64,000 nucleotides of DNA from contig NC_047493.1 in NCBI RefSeq assembly GCF_002079055.1, positions 744,001 to 808,000 of the forward strand, in the 5' to 3' direction. Both the position numbers and the translations under genes were made by a program. The stretch comes from Saccharomyces paradoxus. Taxonomy: Eukaryota > Ascomycota > Saccharomycetes > Saccharomycetales > Saccharomycetaceae. A model generated the notes under the pieces. The model saw only the letters and a list, made by a program, of their open reading frames with translations. It was not told where the DNA came from and searched no databases. Below are positions 22,034-30,865 of this stretch, in pieces; position 1 is the stretch's first letter, and the number at the start of each line of letters is the position of its first letter.

Positions 22034-22900
22034 TCACATTAGGCCGTCAAACCATTTCTGGCCCTTTGTTTTTGGTTTACGCTTGGTAATGTCAAGCACT
22101 GTGCCTTCATTCTTGATGAAGTCGCTTGGATTGTTCCCTTTGTATCTTATTTTGGCCCCAGAGGCCATCGTTTGGAATACCTTTTTCTGCTTCTTCATTA
22201 AATCGATGCCAAACCTCTGTAGAAGTTTGACAAAGGATGGCGTTAGCACTGCCGTTAGGGGTACTCTAACGATAATCAAACTCTTGTGTATGCCATACGC
22301 AATTAACAATTCGGCCAACAAGGTGCTATCCTTCATCTCTTGCCATCTCTCATTGAAAGTCTTTCTCGATGCGTCCTCGACTTTATCAGCATTCTTCGCC
22401 TGCACTGCTTCGCGATGTGCCTGTTTCCTTCTAACATCTTCAATGACTTTGCTTTCATCTGGTTCTCCCATCCCAACCAATTGTTTACCTCTGTTCAAAT
22501 ATATCTTAATCTTTTCTTCACCCAATGAGTGGACTCCCAGGAAACATAATGGCAAATCAACACAGGTTAAGAGGATATAGACGATTAGTGCTGAATAACC
22601 ATACTTGGCCATCAATCCTTTAATTCCGTGTGGCTCACTTTTCTTCCCATCGTTATTTTTGCTTTTACCTCCATCAGACTGATTATTTTCCCCCTCAGTA
22701 CTGTGAAACCTTTTGGTTTGTGCCAACTGCATATTCACCACAGGTCGTAGGAAAGGGCATTTTGACATTGGTCTACAAGGGACACTAAGATTCCTGCGCA
22801 ATGTATGAGGTACGGTTTTCTGAATGGGTAAACTTACCCATCCCCATCGAAGAAATGTCCTCCTAAAAACTGGTAGAGCACTACTCCTGGGTACTATCAT
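22034..22900 (-). CDS. NAT2: Nat2, mitochondrial DUF1279 (FAM210-like) protein
   Basis: 288 residues, the recalled length. The name comes from an old claim of N-terminal acetyltransferase activity, which the sequence does not support: there is no GNAT acetyl-CoA motif. Instead residues about 85-240 match the DUF1279/FAM210 family, a mitochondrial inner-membrane group. The N-terminus is rich in Arg, Ser and hydrophobics without acids (MIVPRSSALPVFRRTFLRW...), a good import presequence. One clear membrane segment reads KYGYSALIVYILLTCVDLPLCFLGV (about 89-113), and a second weaker one lies near 185-205. A C-terminal charged tail follows. Function in vivo is not established. Confidence 0.9.
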   Translation of the reverse strand: MIVPRSSALPVFRRTFLRWGWVSLPIQKTVPHTLRRNLSVPCRPMSKCPFLRPVVNMQLAQTKRFHSTEGENNQSDGGKSKNNDGKKSEPHGIKGLMAKYGYSALIVYILLTCVDLPLCFLGVHSLGEEKIKIYLNRGKQLVGMGEPDESKVIEDVRRKQAHREAVQAKNADKVEDASRKTFNERWQEMKDSTLLAELLIAYGIHKSLIIVRVPLTAVLTPSFVKLLQRFGIDLMKKQKKVFQTMASGAKIRYKGNNPSDFIKNEGTVLDITKRKPKTKGQKWFDGLM

Positions 22901-23293
22901 CGCCCAGCACTAATAAAAACACAGAAACTTCCAAAAAGAAAAGAAAAAACTTCAATATCTTTGCAGCAATCTGAAAAGGCTTATGCTACTTTCTAATTTG
23001 GATTTCCCTTTGTTCTTGAAGGTGTAAAATCATGTAAAATGTCAAGCCTAGAAGTTACGTAAAAAAATAATTCCAATTCGGGTAACTGTTTATAAAGATT
23101 AACGAGTGCCTGTCCCCAAGTTACGCTTTTAGCGTGTTCAACGTGTTATAGACTTCTATTGTATCACTGTCTTTTATATATTATATTATTTATACTTAAC
23201 ACAAATACAAGTACGGGTCACGTTTTTACTTTTTATTTCATTTTTCTTGTAATGATATATTATTAATAAAAAAACTAACAAAAGTTAATTATC
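22901..23293. other. NAT2 promoter and RPL24B 3' spacer
   Basis: 393 bp. NAT2 upstream sequence on the left. Further right, the TA-rich TATATATTATATTATTTATAC near 23175 and the following A-rich run match yeast poly(A) signals for RPL24B. I see no gene. Confidence 0.45.
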
Positions 23294-23761
23294 TTAACGG
23301 GAAGTGGCAGCAACCTTTTGAAAAGCACCCTTAGCTTGTTGCTTGGAAACCTTGGAACCTTGGACACCAGCGGACTTAGCTTTTTCAGCTTTTCTAGCGG
23401 CCTTTTCAGTCCTCTTCTTTTCCTTGTTGGCTTTCAATTTTTCTTCTCTGTTGGCCTTTCTAACTTCTGGCTTCAAAGATCTTCTCTCCTTGATTAAGTC
23501 CAAAGAAGCACCAGTGATTGGTCTTTGGGCCTTAACGGTCTTTCTAGATCTCTTCTTAGCAACTTCTTCAGTGATACCCTTCTTGTGATGCTTTCTAAAC
23601 AAGACGGTCCAAGCGATTCTTCTTGGGTTCTTTCTTTGTTTGAACAAAGAAGCAGATTTGGAGTTTTGGAATCTGAAAATTTTGGAGTCACCACGGACAA
23701 ATAAAGTACCTCTACCTGGGTAGATCTTAGCACCGGAAAAGGAATCAATTTCAACCTTCAT
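23294..23761 (-). CDS. RPL24B: 60S ribosomal protein eL24 (L24B)
   Basis: 155 residues with no intron. eL24 sits on the subunit interface of the 60S particle and forms an inter-subunit bridge; it replaces Rlp24 late in cytoplasmic maturation. The conserved N-terminal domain (about 1-66) includes MKVEIDSFSGAKIYPGRGTLFVRGD and FKQRKNPRRIAWTVLFR. The C-terminal half is a long Lys/Ala/Arg-rich helix. Codon bias is extreme, as for all ribosomal protein genes. Order beside NAT2 and GPC1 identifies the B copy; RPL24A is elsewhere and nearly identical in product. Confidence 0.96.
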   Translation of the reverse strand: MKVEIDSFSGAKIYPGRGTLFVRGDSKIFRFQNSKSASLFKQRKNPRRIAWTVLFRKHHKKGITEEVAKKRSRKTVKAQRPITGASLDLIKERRSLKPEVRKANREEKLKANKEKKRTEKAARKAEKAKSAGVQGSKVSKQQAKGAFQKVAATSR

Positions 23762-25031
23762 TGTTCTTCTAGATTAAAAACGGTCAAAAATCACAAGGCA
23801 AAAAACTCTCATGGTTTATTTCAAATTGATGTTAGTATACTATTTCCGTGGAAAGGTTTTGAATGGGAGAAAATTTATCAAGCGCTGACGAGAACAGCAT
23901 TTCATCACGACAATTAAGCTCAACAAGTTCAGATGTATATTCGCCAATGATATTCCGTACGTCTTTCGTGGGTCCTGACTCATTTGCATGTACATTCGGT
24001 GCCATTACATTTTAACGTTGATTAATGCAATAACATTATATTGGGCCTCCTATTAACCTTGGCATTGTCCAAATGCCTGCTTTCTTCTCTCAATTCCTGT
24101 ATTGTAAAGCACCTCGTCATCTTCAATATTCCCTCACTTTTTAACGGGCATAGGACATACGTTTCAATTCAAATTGTTGCTCGCCTCTTTTGTTGACCAC
24201 CCAAAAATTCAATCGCCTATAATTTAGTAACCAATATAGGTTTCCTGTACATATTGGTAATACTAGTTCTAACTACTACTATTTCTGGCTAATGTCAAAC
24301 CGCGCAAGAACAATCGAGTCAAATTGGAACTCCAGCCACAGGTGGGCTGGAGTTCCCTCTACAGGAAGTGCTACACTCTCCCCTCAGAGGCAGGCTCACT
24401 AGAAGGGGACCTTCCCGTAAGCGCAGCGCGCTTAACAACGCGGAAGTCCTAATTGCCGCAATACAGAGAATGAAGCTTTTCAAGCTAAAAAAGTAAGGAC
24501 TGGGTGTTTATCCAGTATGCACGGATGTAGTATGAAATATTATTCGGCAAAGTTTTACGTAACAAGATACTCATTCTTTTAGATAGAAAATCCTGTTAAC
24601 GTTAATGTCAATGAGAGTTCTGAACAGGCTTAACCATAAACGTTTTACACACATTCACACACTGATACATTTACACGCATAGAAGGAAACACGCACACAT
24701 ATATACCTTGAATGTTGTGCTTTATCCGGCGGAAGCTTCTTCAGATCAGCGTGTTACCGCACGGAATTACGTATGGCTGTATCTCGGTTTGGTAATATGA
24801 ATTTGAAAATTATCTCGCACTATGTAACTTCGCCGAATATTCACAGACAGATCAAATTCTGGTTTTTTTTAGACATATCAACCCCTAAGTGGGTTTAGCG
24901 GATAACGATTATATATCGACAGTAATATAAGGTATAATTCAATAAAAGAGCTTTGACATTTTAAAGCTATCACTCAACAAAACATCATTGTGATAACATT
25001 TTGAGTAGCACTCATTGCTATCTTCATCAGA
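23762..25031. other. Long divergent spacer RPL24B-GPC1
   Basis: 1.27 kb. The left part should contain the RPL24B promoter; I could not place a convincing Rap1 site. The middle (about 24295-24460) is G+C-rich and contains a perfect hairpin (separate entry). The right part is the GPC1 promoter, with a TATA-like ATATATCGAC near 24910. There is no open frame of note. Confidence 0.45.
24326..24356. repeat. Perfect 12-bp inverted repeat with 7-nt loop
   Basis: Arms GGAACTCCAGCC and GGCTGGAGTTCC flank the loop ACAGGTG. The stem has no mismatch and 8 of 12 pairs are G-C. It lies mid-spacer between divergent RPL24B and GPC1. Function is unknown. It could be a dyad binding site or a folded element of a non-coding transcript. 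Confidence 0.8.
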
Positions 25032-26330
25032 ATGTACAAGTTGGACAATAACCAAATTGACGACGAAACGAATAATTCTGTTTCATTAACAAGCCTTTTA
25101 GAATTTCTCGACCCGATCGCATCAAAAGTAGTTTCAAAATACTACCACGGTTCTAATCTTTCGAAAGCAGAACAGAAATTGCGAAATTTTGAAGGATTTA
25201 GAAGACGTAAACCCCACCATGAGCATGATAGTCATCATTTACACCACCTGAATAGAAGCCGTTCTTTCTTGCAGTTAGAGGATTTTAAAGTAAGGGCGTT
25301 ACAGAGAATTAAGAATTTAGACAAACCCTTGGATTCCATTTTTTTTAAAAACAGCTCAAGGTTAGAAAAAGCATTTTACCCTTTCACGCTGTTTAATATA
25401 TTCTTCATTGGATTTTTGATGGGCAGATTTCCAGAATGGTTTCATGTTTATTATACTATTCTTTTTTTTGTTCTAATGCCCATACGTTTCTACACATATT
25501 ATAAGACCAAGAATCACTACTTCCTGGCTGATTTTTGTTACTTTGTGAATATGCTATGCCTATTGTTTATCTGGGTTTTTCCACATTCATATAGCCTTTT
25601 CCAGTCATGTTTTGCATTCACTTTCGGAACGTTATGTTTTGCCGTTATTACTTGGAGAAATTCCTTAGTAATACATTCTATTGATAAAACTACTTCATGT
25701 TTCATTCACATAATACCCCCCTGTGTCATGTATGTTATCTATCATGGATTACCACTCGAATACAAAATCGAAAGGTTCCCTGGAGCAATTATTCAAAGTG
25801 AATTGGACATCAAAAAAAATATTCTTTGGACATCCCTTTATTATTTGGTTTGGCAATCGTTGTACCATTACTTCATCACTTTAAAAAAGTCTAGCAAGAT
25901 CAAATCTGGTGAAAGAATGACAAGTTTTGAATATTTAACTACGCACCAATTCAAAAACTTCTGGGCGGTTAAATTGAGATCACCTTGGCCGATGATAATT
26001 TACACACTTTCTCAATATCTCTATCAGCTTTTTACTATGCTACTGTGTGGTATATGGATTCGTTACAAGCTGGCTGCAGCCCTATTTTTAACCGTTGTAT
26101 TTCTATGGGCGTCTCATAACGGGGCTACCTATTATATTGATCACTACGGGAAGAATTTTGAAAAAGAAGTTGATAGGTTACGTCTTGAAGTTGAAAATTT
26201 ACAGCAGAAGTTACAGCCCGATTCGGATGTACTGATATCAGATGCCTCCATAAATGACAAAGATTACCTAACTGTTAACCCTGATGAAGATTTTGACGAC
26301 TCCTCAAGTGTATCCTCAAAGAGTAGTTAA
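25032..26330 (+). CDS. GPC1: Glycerophosphocholine acyltransferase Gpc1
   Basis: 432 residues, the recalled length of YGR149W. Gpc1 acylates glycerophosphocholine with acyl-CoA to lyso-PC, the first step of the PC deacylation-reacylation cycle in the ER. Residues 1-100 are hydrophilic, with a His-rich patch (PHHEHDSHHLHHL, about 59-71). Eight or so membrane segments run from about 118 to 368 (e.g. FNIFFIGFLMGRF, YLVWQSLYHYFITL). The chain ends in a short coiled coil (FEKEVDRLRLEVENLQQKLQ) and an acidic Ser-rich tail. It is convergent with CCM1. Confidence 0.93.
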   Translation: MYKLDNNQIDDETNNSVSLTSLLEFLDPIASKVVSKYYHGSNLSKAEQKLRNFEGFRRRKPHHEHDSHHLHHLNRSRSFLQLEDFKVRALQRIKNLDKPLDSIFFKNSSRLEKAFYPFTLFNIFFIGFLMGRFPEWFHVYYTILFFVLMPIRFYTYYKTKNHYFLADFCYFVNMLCLLFIWVFPHSYSLFQSCFAFTFGTLCFAVITWRNSLVIHSIDKTTSCFIHIIPPCVMYVIYHGLPLEYKIERFPGAIIQSELDIKKNILWTSLYYLVWQSLYHYFITLKKSSKIKSGERMTSFEYLTTHQFKNFWAVKLRSPWPMIIYTLSQYLYQLFTMLLCGIWIRYKLAAALFLTVVFLWASHNGATYYIDHYGKNFEKEVDRLRLEVENLQQKLQPDSDVLISDASINDKDYLTVNPDEDFDDSSSVSSKSS

Positions 26331-26399
26331 GATAATCTGTATACATACGCCGCTTCATTTATCTGTTAACTTAAAAAAAAATTATTTACAAGCGCTTTA

Positions 26400-26400
26400 C

Positions 26401-26428
<28 letters not shown>
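26400..26428. repeat. TA dinucleotide microsatellite
   Basis: About thirteen TA units between the converging GPC1 and CCM1 genes. Such runs act as yeast poly(A) efficiency elements and are length-variable between strains. Confidence 0.85.
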
Positions 26429-26432
<4 letters not shown>

Positions 26433-26487
26433 TGCATGGACGCGTATATGTTGTGTCTCAATATATAAAAATACTTTTGTCTAATGA

Positions 26488-29082
26488 CTACATCTTAAGT
26501 TCTTTCTCCTCCCACTTCAGGGCCTTTGCATGTGATTTTTTGTTTACTACATCTAATACGATTTCAACACTGTTTTTATCCTCGATTTCTTCTAATGCTT
26601 GATGCAAGTTCCTAACCATGGAATATGTCCAATTAAAGCGATTTTTCGAAGATAATATGATAGCTATTGCGTCCGAATATTTTCCTTCCTTGGTGAAAAA
26701 TTCAACCATTAAGTGCGCAAATTTCTGGTCCTTTGATATTCTTATTCTTTGATCCATGTTCAAAAACGGTATAGTTGTCCTAAATTTGCCCCTGTCGTTC
26801 CATACTTTTTTTGCTAGATCCTCATTTTGAAATTCTATAGCAGCTTTCATCACCAACTCATATAAAGTGGTGTCCATCATAATTTTGCATCTTAGAGATG
26901 TAATATACCATATGTCATCCATTCTCAAGGTGGGGTCTTCCCACTTCTCAACTTTGGATACTGAGATGGCTTCACCTGATATTGAATTTTGGCCAACTTG
27001 ATTGGATAAAGAAAGGTCACAGTACCCGTCATATAAACGCTTTATGACAGCTTCGAATTCGTGTTGTTGAAAAGTGAAGATTGTCAACCTTCGCAGGAAC
27101 TCCTTTTGTTGTCCGAAGTTTATGGGAATTGAGAGATATGTGTGTAGTAAAATTTTATTGAACACGTTTACGTTAATGCTTTCCCTTTGCCTTTTTGTCA
27201 CTTCGTACATAACTTTAAACTTAAATTCATTCAAATCCTTTGCCTCTTGTGCAAATGAATCAAGCAATTGGCCATATTTTTTGATCGTCTCTAGTGCAGT
27301 TTCATTTGCAGATGTTAATGTATCGCGTGTTCCTCCATTTTCCAAGTTGAAACTCCAGATTGCATTAGATTCCGCCAATACCTGTGCCTCCGAATTTAAG
27401 TCATTAATCGGAAGAAACGGCAATTTAAATTCGACCGATTTGTCTGCATCGTCTAACCTCAAGGAGGTGTCAAATTCGCGAAGAAACTTTCTTCTCAAAT
27501 TGATACCTTTTTCATAACCGGATAGAACTGGCAGATTTCTAGGATCGAATCTTGCATAAGCAAGCATTAAATAATTTAGCATTTCTGGCATCAAAACAGA
27601 CTTCCATATTTTATCTTGATCTACGAGAATGCTTCCTTTCCAATTTGCGCATAAAGCCTTGTACTTTTTCCCGATGAACAAGTAATACAGAGCTCTACTT
27701 AATTCAATATCCCCATCATATGAGGCTAATGCCATCATAGCCAAAAATAGATTCATTTCATCGTTTTTGTGTCTGTAAAGATTCTTTTCCTCCAGCTCAT
27801 GGAGATATTTCCATCCCAGGAGTCTTAAAGAGTTTGACTTCCCCTCGCTAACAACGACGTTACTGCTTGAAGTAGCCAACACTCTTGCCATCATTATGTA
27901 AGTGTTTGTTGTAGGTTTTATATTGTGGTCTTGAATTTCTTGAAATAAGTCCAAAGCCTTAGGAAAGTTCCGTTCCTTTTCGCATATTTGCAGCATTGTG
28001 TTATATGTGCGGATGTCAGGGAAGTGTTTTGTAGACAAAAATTTCATGGTGTCAAAAGTATTCCAGGCTTGCTTGATCATTTCCTTCTTGGAGTAGAATT
28101 GTATTACGGTGGTTAAATTTTGCTTATTAGGAGATATGCCATAATTATCTCTGAATTTTGTAATAAAATACTCCATGTCCTGAAAGCTTGAACATTTGGT
28201 TGAGTATTTTAAACAATTATTAAGTATTGCTTGGGTCATCTTTGGCGTTCTGGAAGGGGGCCCTTGCTTTTTATTACGTCTTTCTTCAACTATTTTCAAT
28301 GTCTCATCATACCTCTCTAACAACTCTTTCATTTTGAGAATAACTCTATCATTAATGCCATCGTGATTCGAGCTAGTTGGTTTCAGACTTCCTAAGTTGT
28401 TAAAAATACACTCATACATGTGGGTATTAAATTTTACAACATCTCCTTCGATTTGTTCTAAAAGCATCTTATCCAAGTGGAGTATGCTATGAAATGGCAA
28501 ATATTTGACTGTGCCCTTTAACCAAACGGATAATTCCCTGGAATCAATATTCTTTAATCGTTTCTCACTGGTATAAAGCCTATCTATGACAGGTGCCCAA
28601 TTGCTATGTGATTTATCGAGAAGGTTTTTAGCAAGGATGTCGTCGTCTGCCACCCTTTCTCTTATAACTGTCGGCACGACGTGGTTCATTTTTTCTAAAA
28701 ACGAAGAGTGAATCAAGTCAGATAGATTGTTGGATTTCCCTTCATGAGAAGAAGATAACGTTTCGGTAGTATTGATATTCTTTGAGTCTTCTGATATTGA
28801 TGCGATACCATTGCTTTGGTGGCTACCTGGTTTAACCGATTCAATATTGTGAATGCGTTCTTTTAGAGTATTAGTAAATTCTCGCAATTGTGCTAATTTG
28901 AATTCAACATCTTCAGGAGATATTATTTCATTTTTACCGGGGTTCCCTATCATATTTTTTTCATTTTCAATTTGTAGGGTATGCTTAAAACGCTTATTTA
29001 TAAGTCGTTTCGAAAGTAGAAAGGACGATTGAAATGGGAAATACAGCACATTAGTCTTAGGGCCACATCTGGCCATGTACAT
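26488..29082 (-). CDS. CCM1: Ccm1, mitochondrial pentatricopeptide protein
   Basis: 864 residues from the ATG of MYMARCGPK, the length recalled for S. cerevisiae. Ccm1 is a mitochondrial matrix RNA-binding PPR protein that stabilises 15S rRNA and is needed to remove the fourth introns of COB and COX1 transcripts. The N-terminus is basic and Ser-rich (SKRLINKRFKHTLQ), consistent with a presequence. PPR units are clearest around FPDIRTYNTMLQICEKERNFPKALDLFQEI and the following IKPTTNTYIMMARVL (about 350-400). An upstream in-frame ATG at 29169 would add 29 residues rich in Lys and Ser; which start is used is not decided by sequence alone. Confidence 0.93.
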   Translation of the reverse strand: MYMARCGPKTNVLYFPFQSSFLLSKRLINKRFKHTLQIENEKNMIGNPGKNEIISPEDVEFKLAQLREFTNTLKERIHNIESVKPGSHQSNGIASISEDSKNINTTETLSSSHEGKSNNLSDLIHSSFLEKMNHVVPTVIRERVADDDILAKNLLDKSHSNWAPVIDRLYTSEKRLKNIDSRELSVWLKGTVKYLPFHSILHLDKMLLEQIEGDVVKFNTHMYECIFNNLGSLKPTSSNHDGINDRVILKMKELLERYDETLKIVEERRNKKQGPPSRTPKMTQAILNNCLKYSTKCSSFQDMEYFITKFRDNYGISPNKQNLTTVIQFYSKKEMIKQAWNTFDTMKFLSTKHFPDIRTYNTMLQICEKERNFPKALDLFQEIQDHNIKPTTNTYIMMARVLATSSSNVVVSEGKSNSLRLLGWKYLHELEEKNLYRHKNDEMNLFLAMMALASYDGDIELSRALYYLFIGKKYKALCANWKGSILVDQDKIWKSVLMPEMLNYLMLAYARFDPRNLPVLSGYEKGINLRRKFLREFDTSLRLDDADKSVEFKLPFLPINDLNSEAQVLAESNAIWSFNLENGGTRDTLTSANETALETIKKYGQLLDSFAQEAKDLNEFKFKVMYEVTKRQRESINVNVFNKILLHTYLSIPINFGQQKEFLRRLTIFTFQQHEFEAVIKRLYDGYCDLSLSNQVGQNSISGEAISVSKVEKWEDPTLRMDDIWYITSLRCKIMMDTTLYELVMKAAIEFQNEDLAKKVWNDRGKFRTTIPFLNMDQRIRISKDQKFAHLMVEFFTKEGKYSDAIAIILSSKNRFNWTYSMVRNLHQALEEIEDKNSVEIVLDVVNKKSHAKALKWEEKELKM

Positions 29083-29669
29083 GTTTATATTTATCTTTCT
29101 GTTAGGGAGCTTTGAAACAGTGCTACTTTTCTGTGCGCTATAGATGATAGTTTTACATTTGCATTTCATGCTTCCTATTTTTCACTATTCTGCCCGGCGC
29201 GCAGATTTTGGTGTCAAGGCAGAACAAGACGTGAACTGAATGTCAGTAAATCTACATCCTGGCGAAACATAAGGGCAACATAAGTAAGCAGGAATTTTAA
29301 GAGAAATAACAAATGTACGGTCATTTACAAATGCTATGCAATAAATACCTGATATGATGAAACTGGAAGCAGGCGGTGATGGTCGGGATTGTATAAAAAC
29401 ACTTCGTGCAACACTATACCCGTCAACCTATAAATATAAAAAAAGACAATGTAAAGAGTACTTAAGAGTTATATGGACAAATGGTCGAAAAAGAATAGAA
29501 ACTCCACATAGGCTCAGTGGACCCTTCATATTAGAAGAAATTCGACTGCTAGACCATGTTTACCGCTACTCACTGATCAATTCATGTTCTTCCACTTACA
29601 TGAATGGTTCCAACTTTCTTTCCATTAGTGCACCATAAAAAATTTTCATATTGACGTTTTTGGAACGAT
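29083..29669. other. CCM1 upstream spacer
   Basis: About 590 bp. A plus-strand open frame (29354-29638, 94 codons) lies here. I do not recognise it and its composition is not clearly protein-like. The rest is A+T-rich with no clear promoter motif. Confidence 0.3.
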
Positions 29670-30005
29670 TGAAAATTATGTGAATAATTAGATAATTGTT
29701 GGGATTCCATTGTTACTAAAGGCTATAATATTAGGTATATAGAATATACTAGAAGTTCTCCTCGAGGATATAGGAATCCACGAAAGGGAATCGATAGTTC
29801 TACATAATGTTACCACTTTATCTTCTTTCGTTTTATATGTTGTCATTCATTATCCTATTACATTATCAATCCTTGCATTTCAGCTTCTATTAGATTTGAT
29901 AACTGTTTCTCGATCTTTATGTCATCTTCTTCCACCCCAAGTGATAATATACTAGTGACATGAATACTAGTAGTAGATAGATGATATTAGAATTTCATTC
30001 CAACA
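29670..30005 (-). repeat. Solo delta LTR (Ty1/Ty2 type), fossil, near full length
   Basis: About 336 bp, close to the full delta length. Read on the minus strand it starts TGTTGGAATGAAATTC and carries all the standard blocks, including GGATTCCTATATCCTCG and AGAACTTCTAGTATATTC. It has no internal Ty sequence. It abuts a Ty4-type LTR piece on its right, so it may have inserted into an older tau element. I see no matching 5-bp duplication at its flanks. Confidence 0.88.
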
Positions 30006-30189
30006 GGTAGTAACATATATGAGTAATATGAGTCGTCACATTAAATGTATGATAACTATCGGAATTACTATTATATTGGCCATGTTTAATATGACCAATC
30101 GGCGTGTGTTTTATACCTCTCTTATATAAGTATAAGAAGATCCACTTTTAATCTTCATTAATACTATTATTAACCTCTAATTATCAACA
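30006..30189 (+). repeat. Partial tau LTR (Ty4 type), fossil
   Basis: Shares a long stretch with the LTR at the end of the Ty4 fossil (54908-55036), including AATATGACCAATCGGCGTG, CTCTCTTATATA, GTATAAGAAGATCCA and the terminal CTCTAATTATCAACA. Only the 3' part of the LTR is recognisable. It is broken and old, with a delta at its left edge. Confidence 0.7.
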
Positions 30190-30399
30190 AATGTTATAAC
30201 TTGTGTGAACAAAGATGCACCAATTGTTCCATCAGGTAACGTAGTAGAAGTTACCCACCGTTCAAATACAAAGATTGAAGGCAAAAAATTTCAATACCAA
30301 AGTGGGAATCTGACTATTCTCAAAGGTAGTTTTCCTGCTGCATCTCAGGAAGAGATCCCGAGAGATAACTACATGAATCGACCTAAACGACCAACCTAA
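30190..30399 (+). pseudogene. Unidentified coding-like scrap after the tau LTR
   Basis: An open frame runs through this stretch, reading CVNKDAPIVPSGNVVEV and, further on, IEGKKFQYQSG. A second, shorter stretch at about 47376-47450 reads CVNVNSDSPIVPTFPLGGKKF, with several differences at third codon positions. I do not recognise the family. It may come from an old mobile element or a decayed host gene. No function can be given. Confidence 0.3.
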
Positions 30400-30608
30400 A
30401 TATCTGTGAAAGACGTATGAGACAGCCTCACTACGAGACACGAGGTTGGGTAGATCTGACCAACTTCTGTCTTCCTCAGAAAAAAACTGCGTAAACTGTA
30501 AATACCTGAACTGTAAATACCTGAACAATTAGATAGATCGGAGATTGTCAGGCAACTTCAGTACTGCTAGATTTAACTAGGTAAAACCGGTGACTGTTCA
30601 TACATTGC
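30400..30608 (+). repeat. Degenerate sigma-like LTR (Ty3 type), fossil
   Basis: The stretch AATACCTGAACAATTAGATA, followed by GATCGGAGATT, closely resembles a segment of the Ty3 LTR sigma as I remember it, and its position directly upstream of a tRNA gene is where Ty3 integrates. The rest is strongly diverged, so the edges are uncertain. A perfect tandem duplication of the 15-mer CTGTAAATACCTGAA occurs at about 30496-30525. Confidence 0.45.
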
Positions 30609-30681
30609 GGGCACATGGCGCAGTTGGTAGCGCGCTTCCCTTGCAAGGAAGAGGTCATCGGTTCGATTCCGGTTGCGTCCA
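30609..30681 (+). tRNA. tRNA-Ala, anticodon UGC
   Basis: A 73-nt cloverleaf. The acceptor GGGCACA pairs with TGCGTCC, with one A-C mismatch that I recall in yeast tRNA-Ala(UGC) as well. The D arm is TGGCGCAGTTGGTAGCGC, the anticodon arm CTTCCCTTGCAAGGAAG has TGC, and the T arm reads CGGTTCGATTCCG. No intron. A T run follows directly (30684-30690), a good Pol III terminator. Confidence 0.95.
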
Positions 30682-30865
30682 TATTTTTTTCATTTGTTTT
30701 ATTAGATATAAAATTCATTGTCAAACATTCTTTATTAACTTTTTGAAAACTTATACAACATATGCTAGTACTTTAAACTAAACCTTTAAAGCCATAGTAA
30801 AATTATTTTCAGTATGATTTTTTTTATCTGAACTCTTGATTCATCTATAACAAAAAATATGTTAA

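Noticed and set aside
22034-22900. N-terminal acetyltransferase activity for NAT2
   Set aside because: The historical name suggests it, but no GNAT acetyl-CoA-binding motif is visible. The DUF1279 block and presequence point to a mitochondrial membrane protein.
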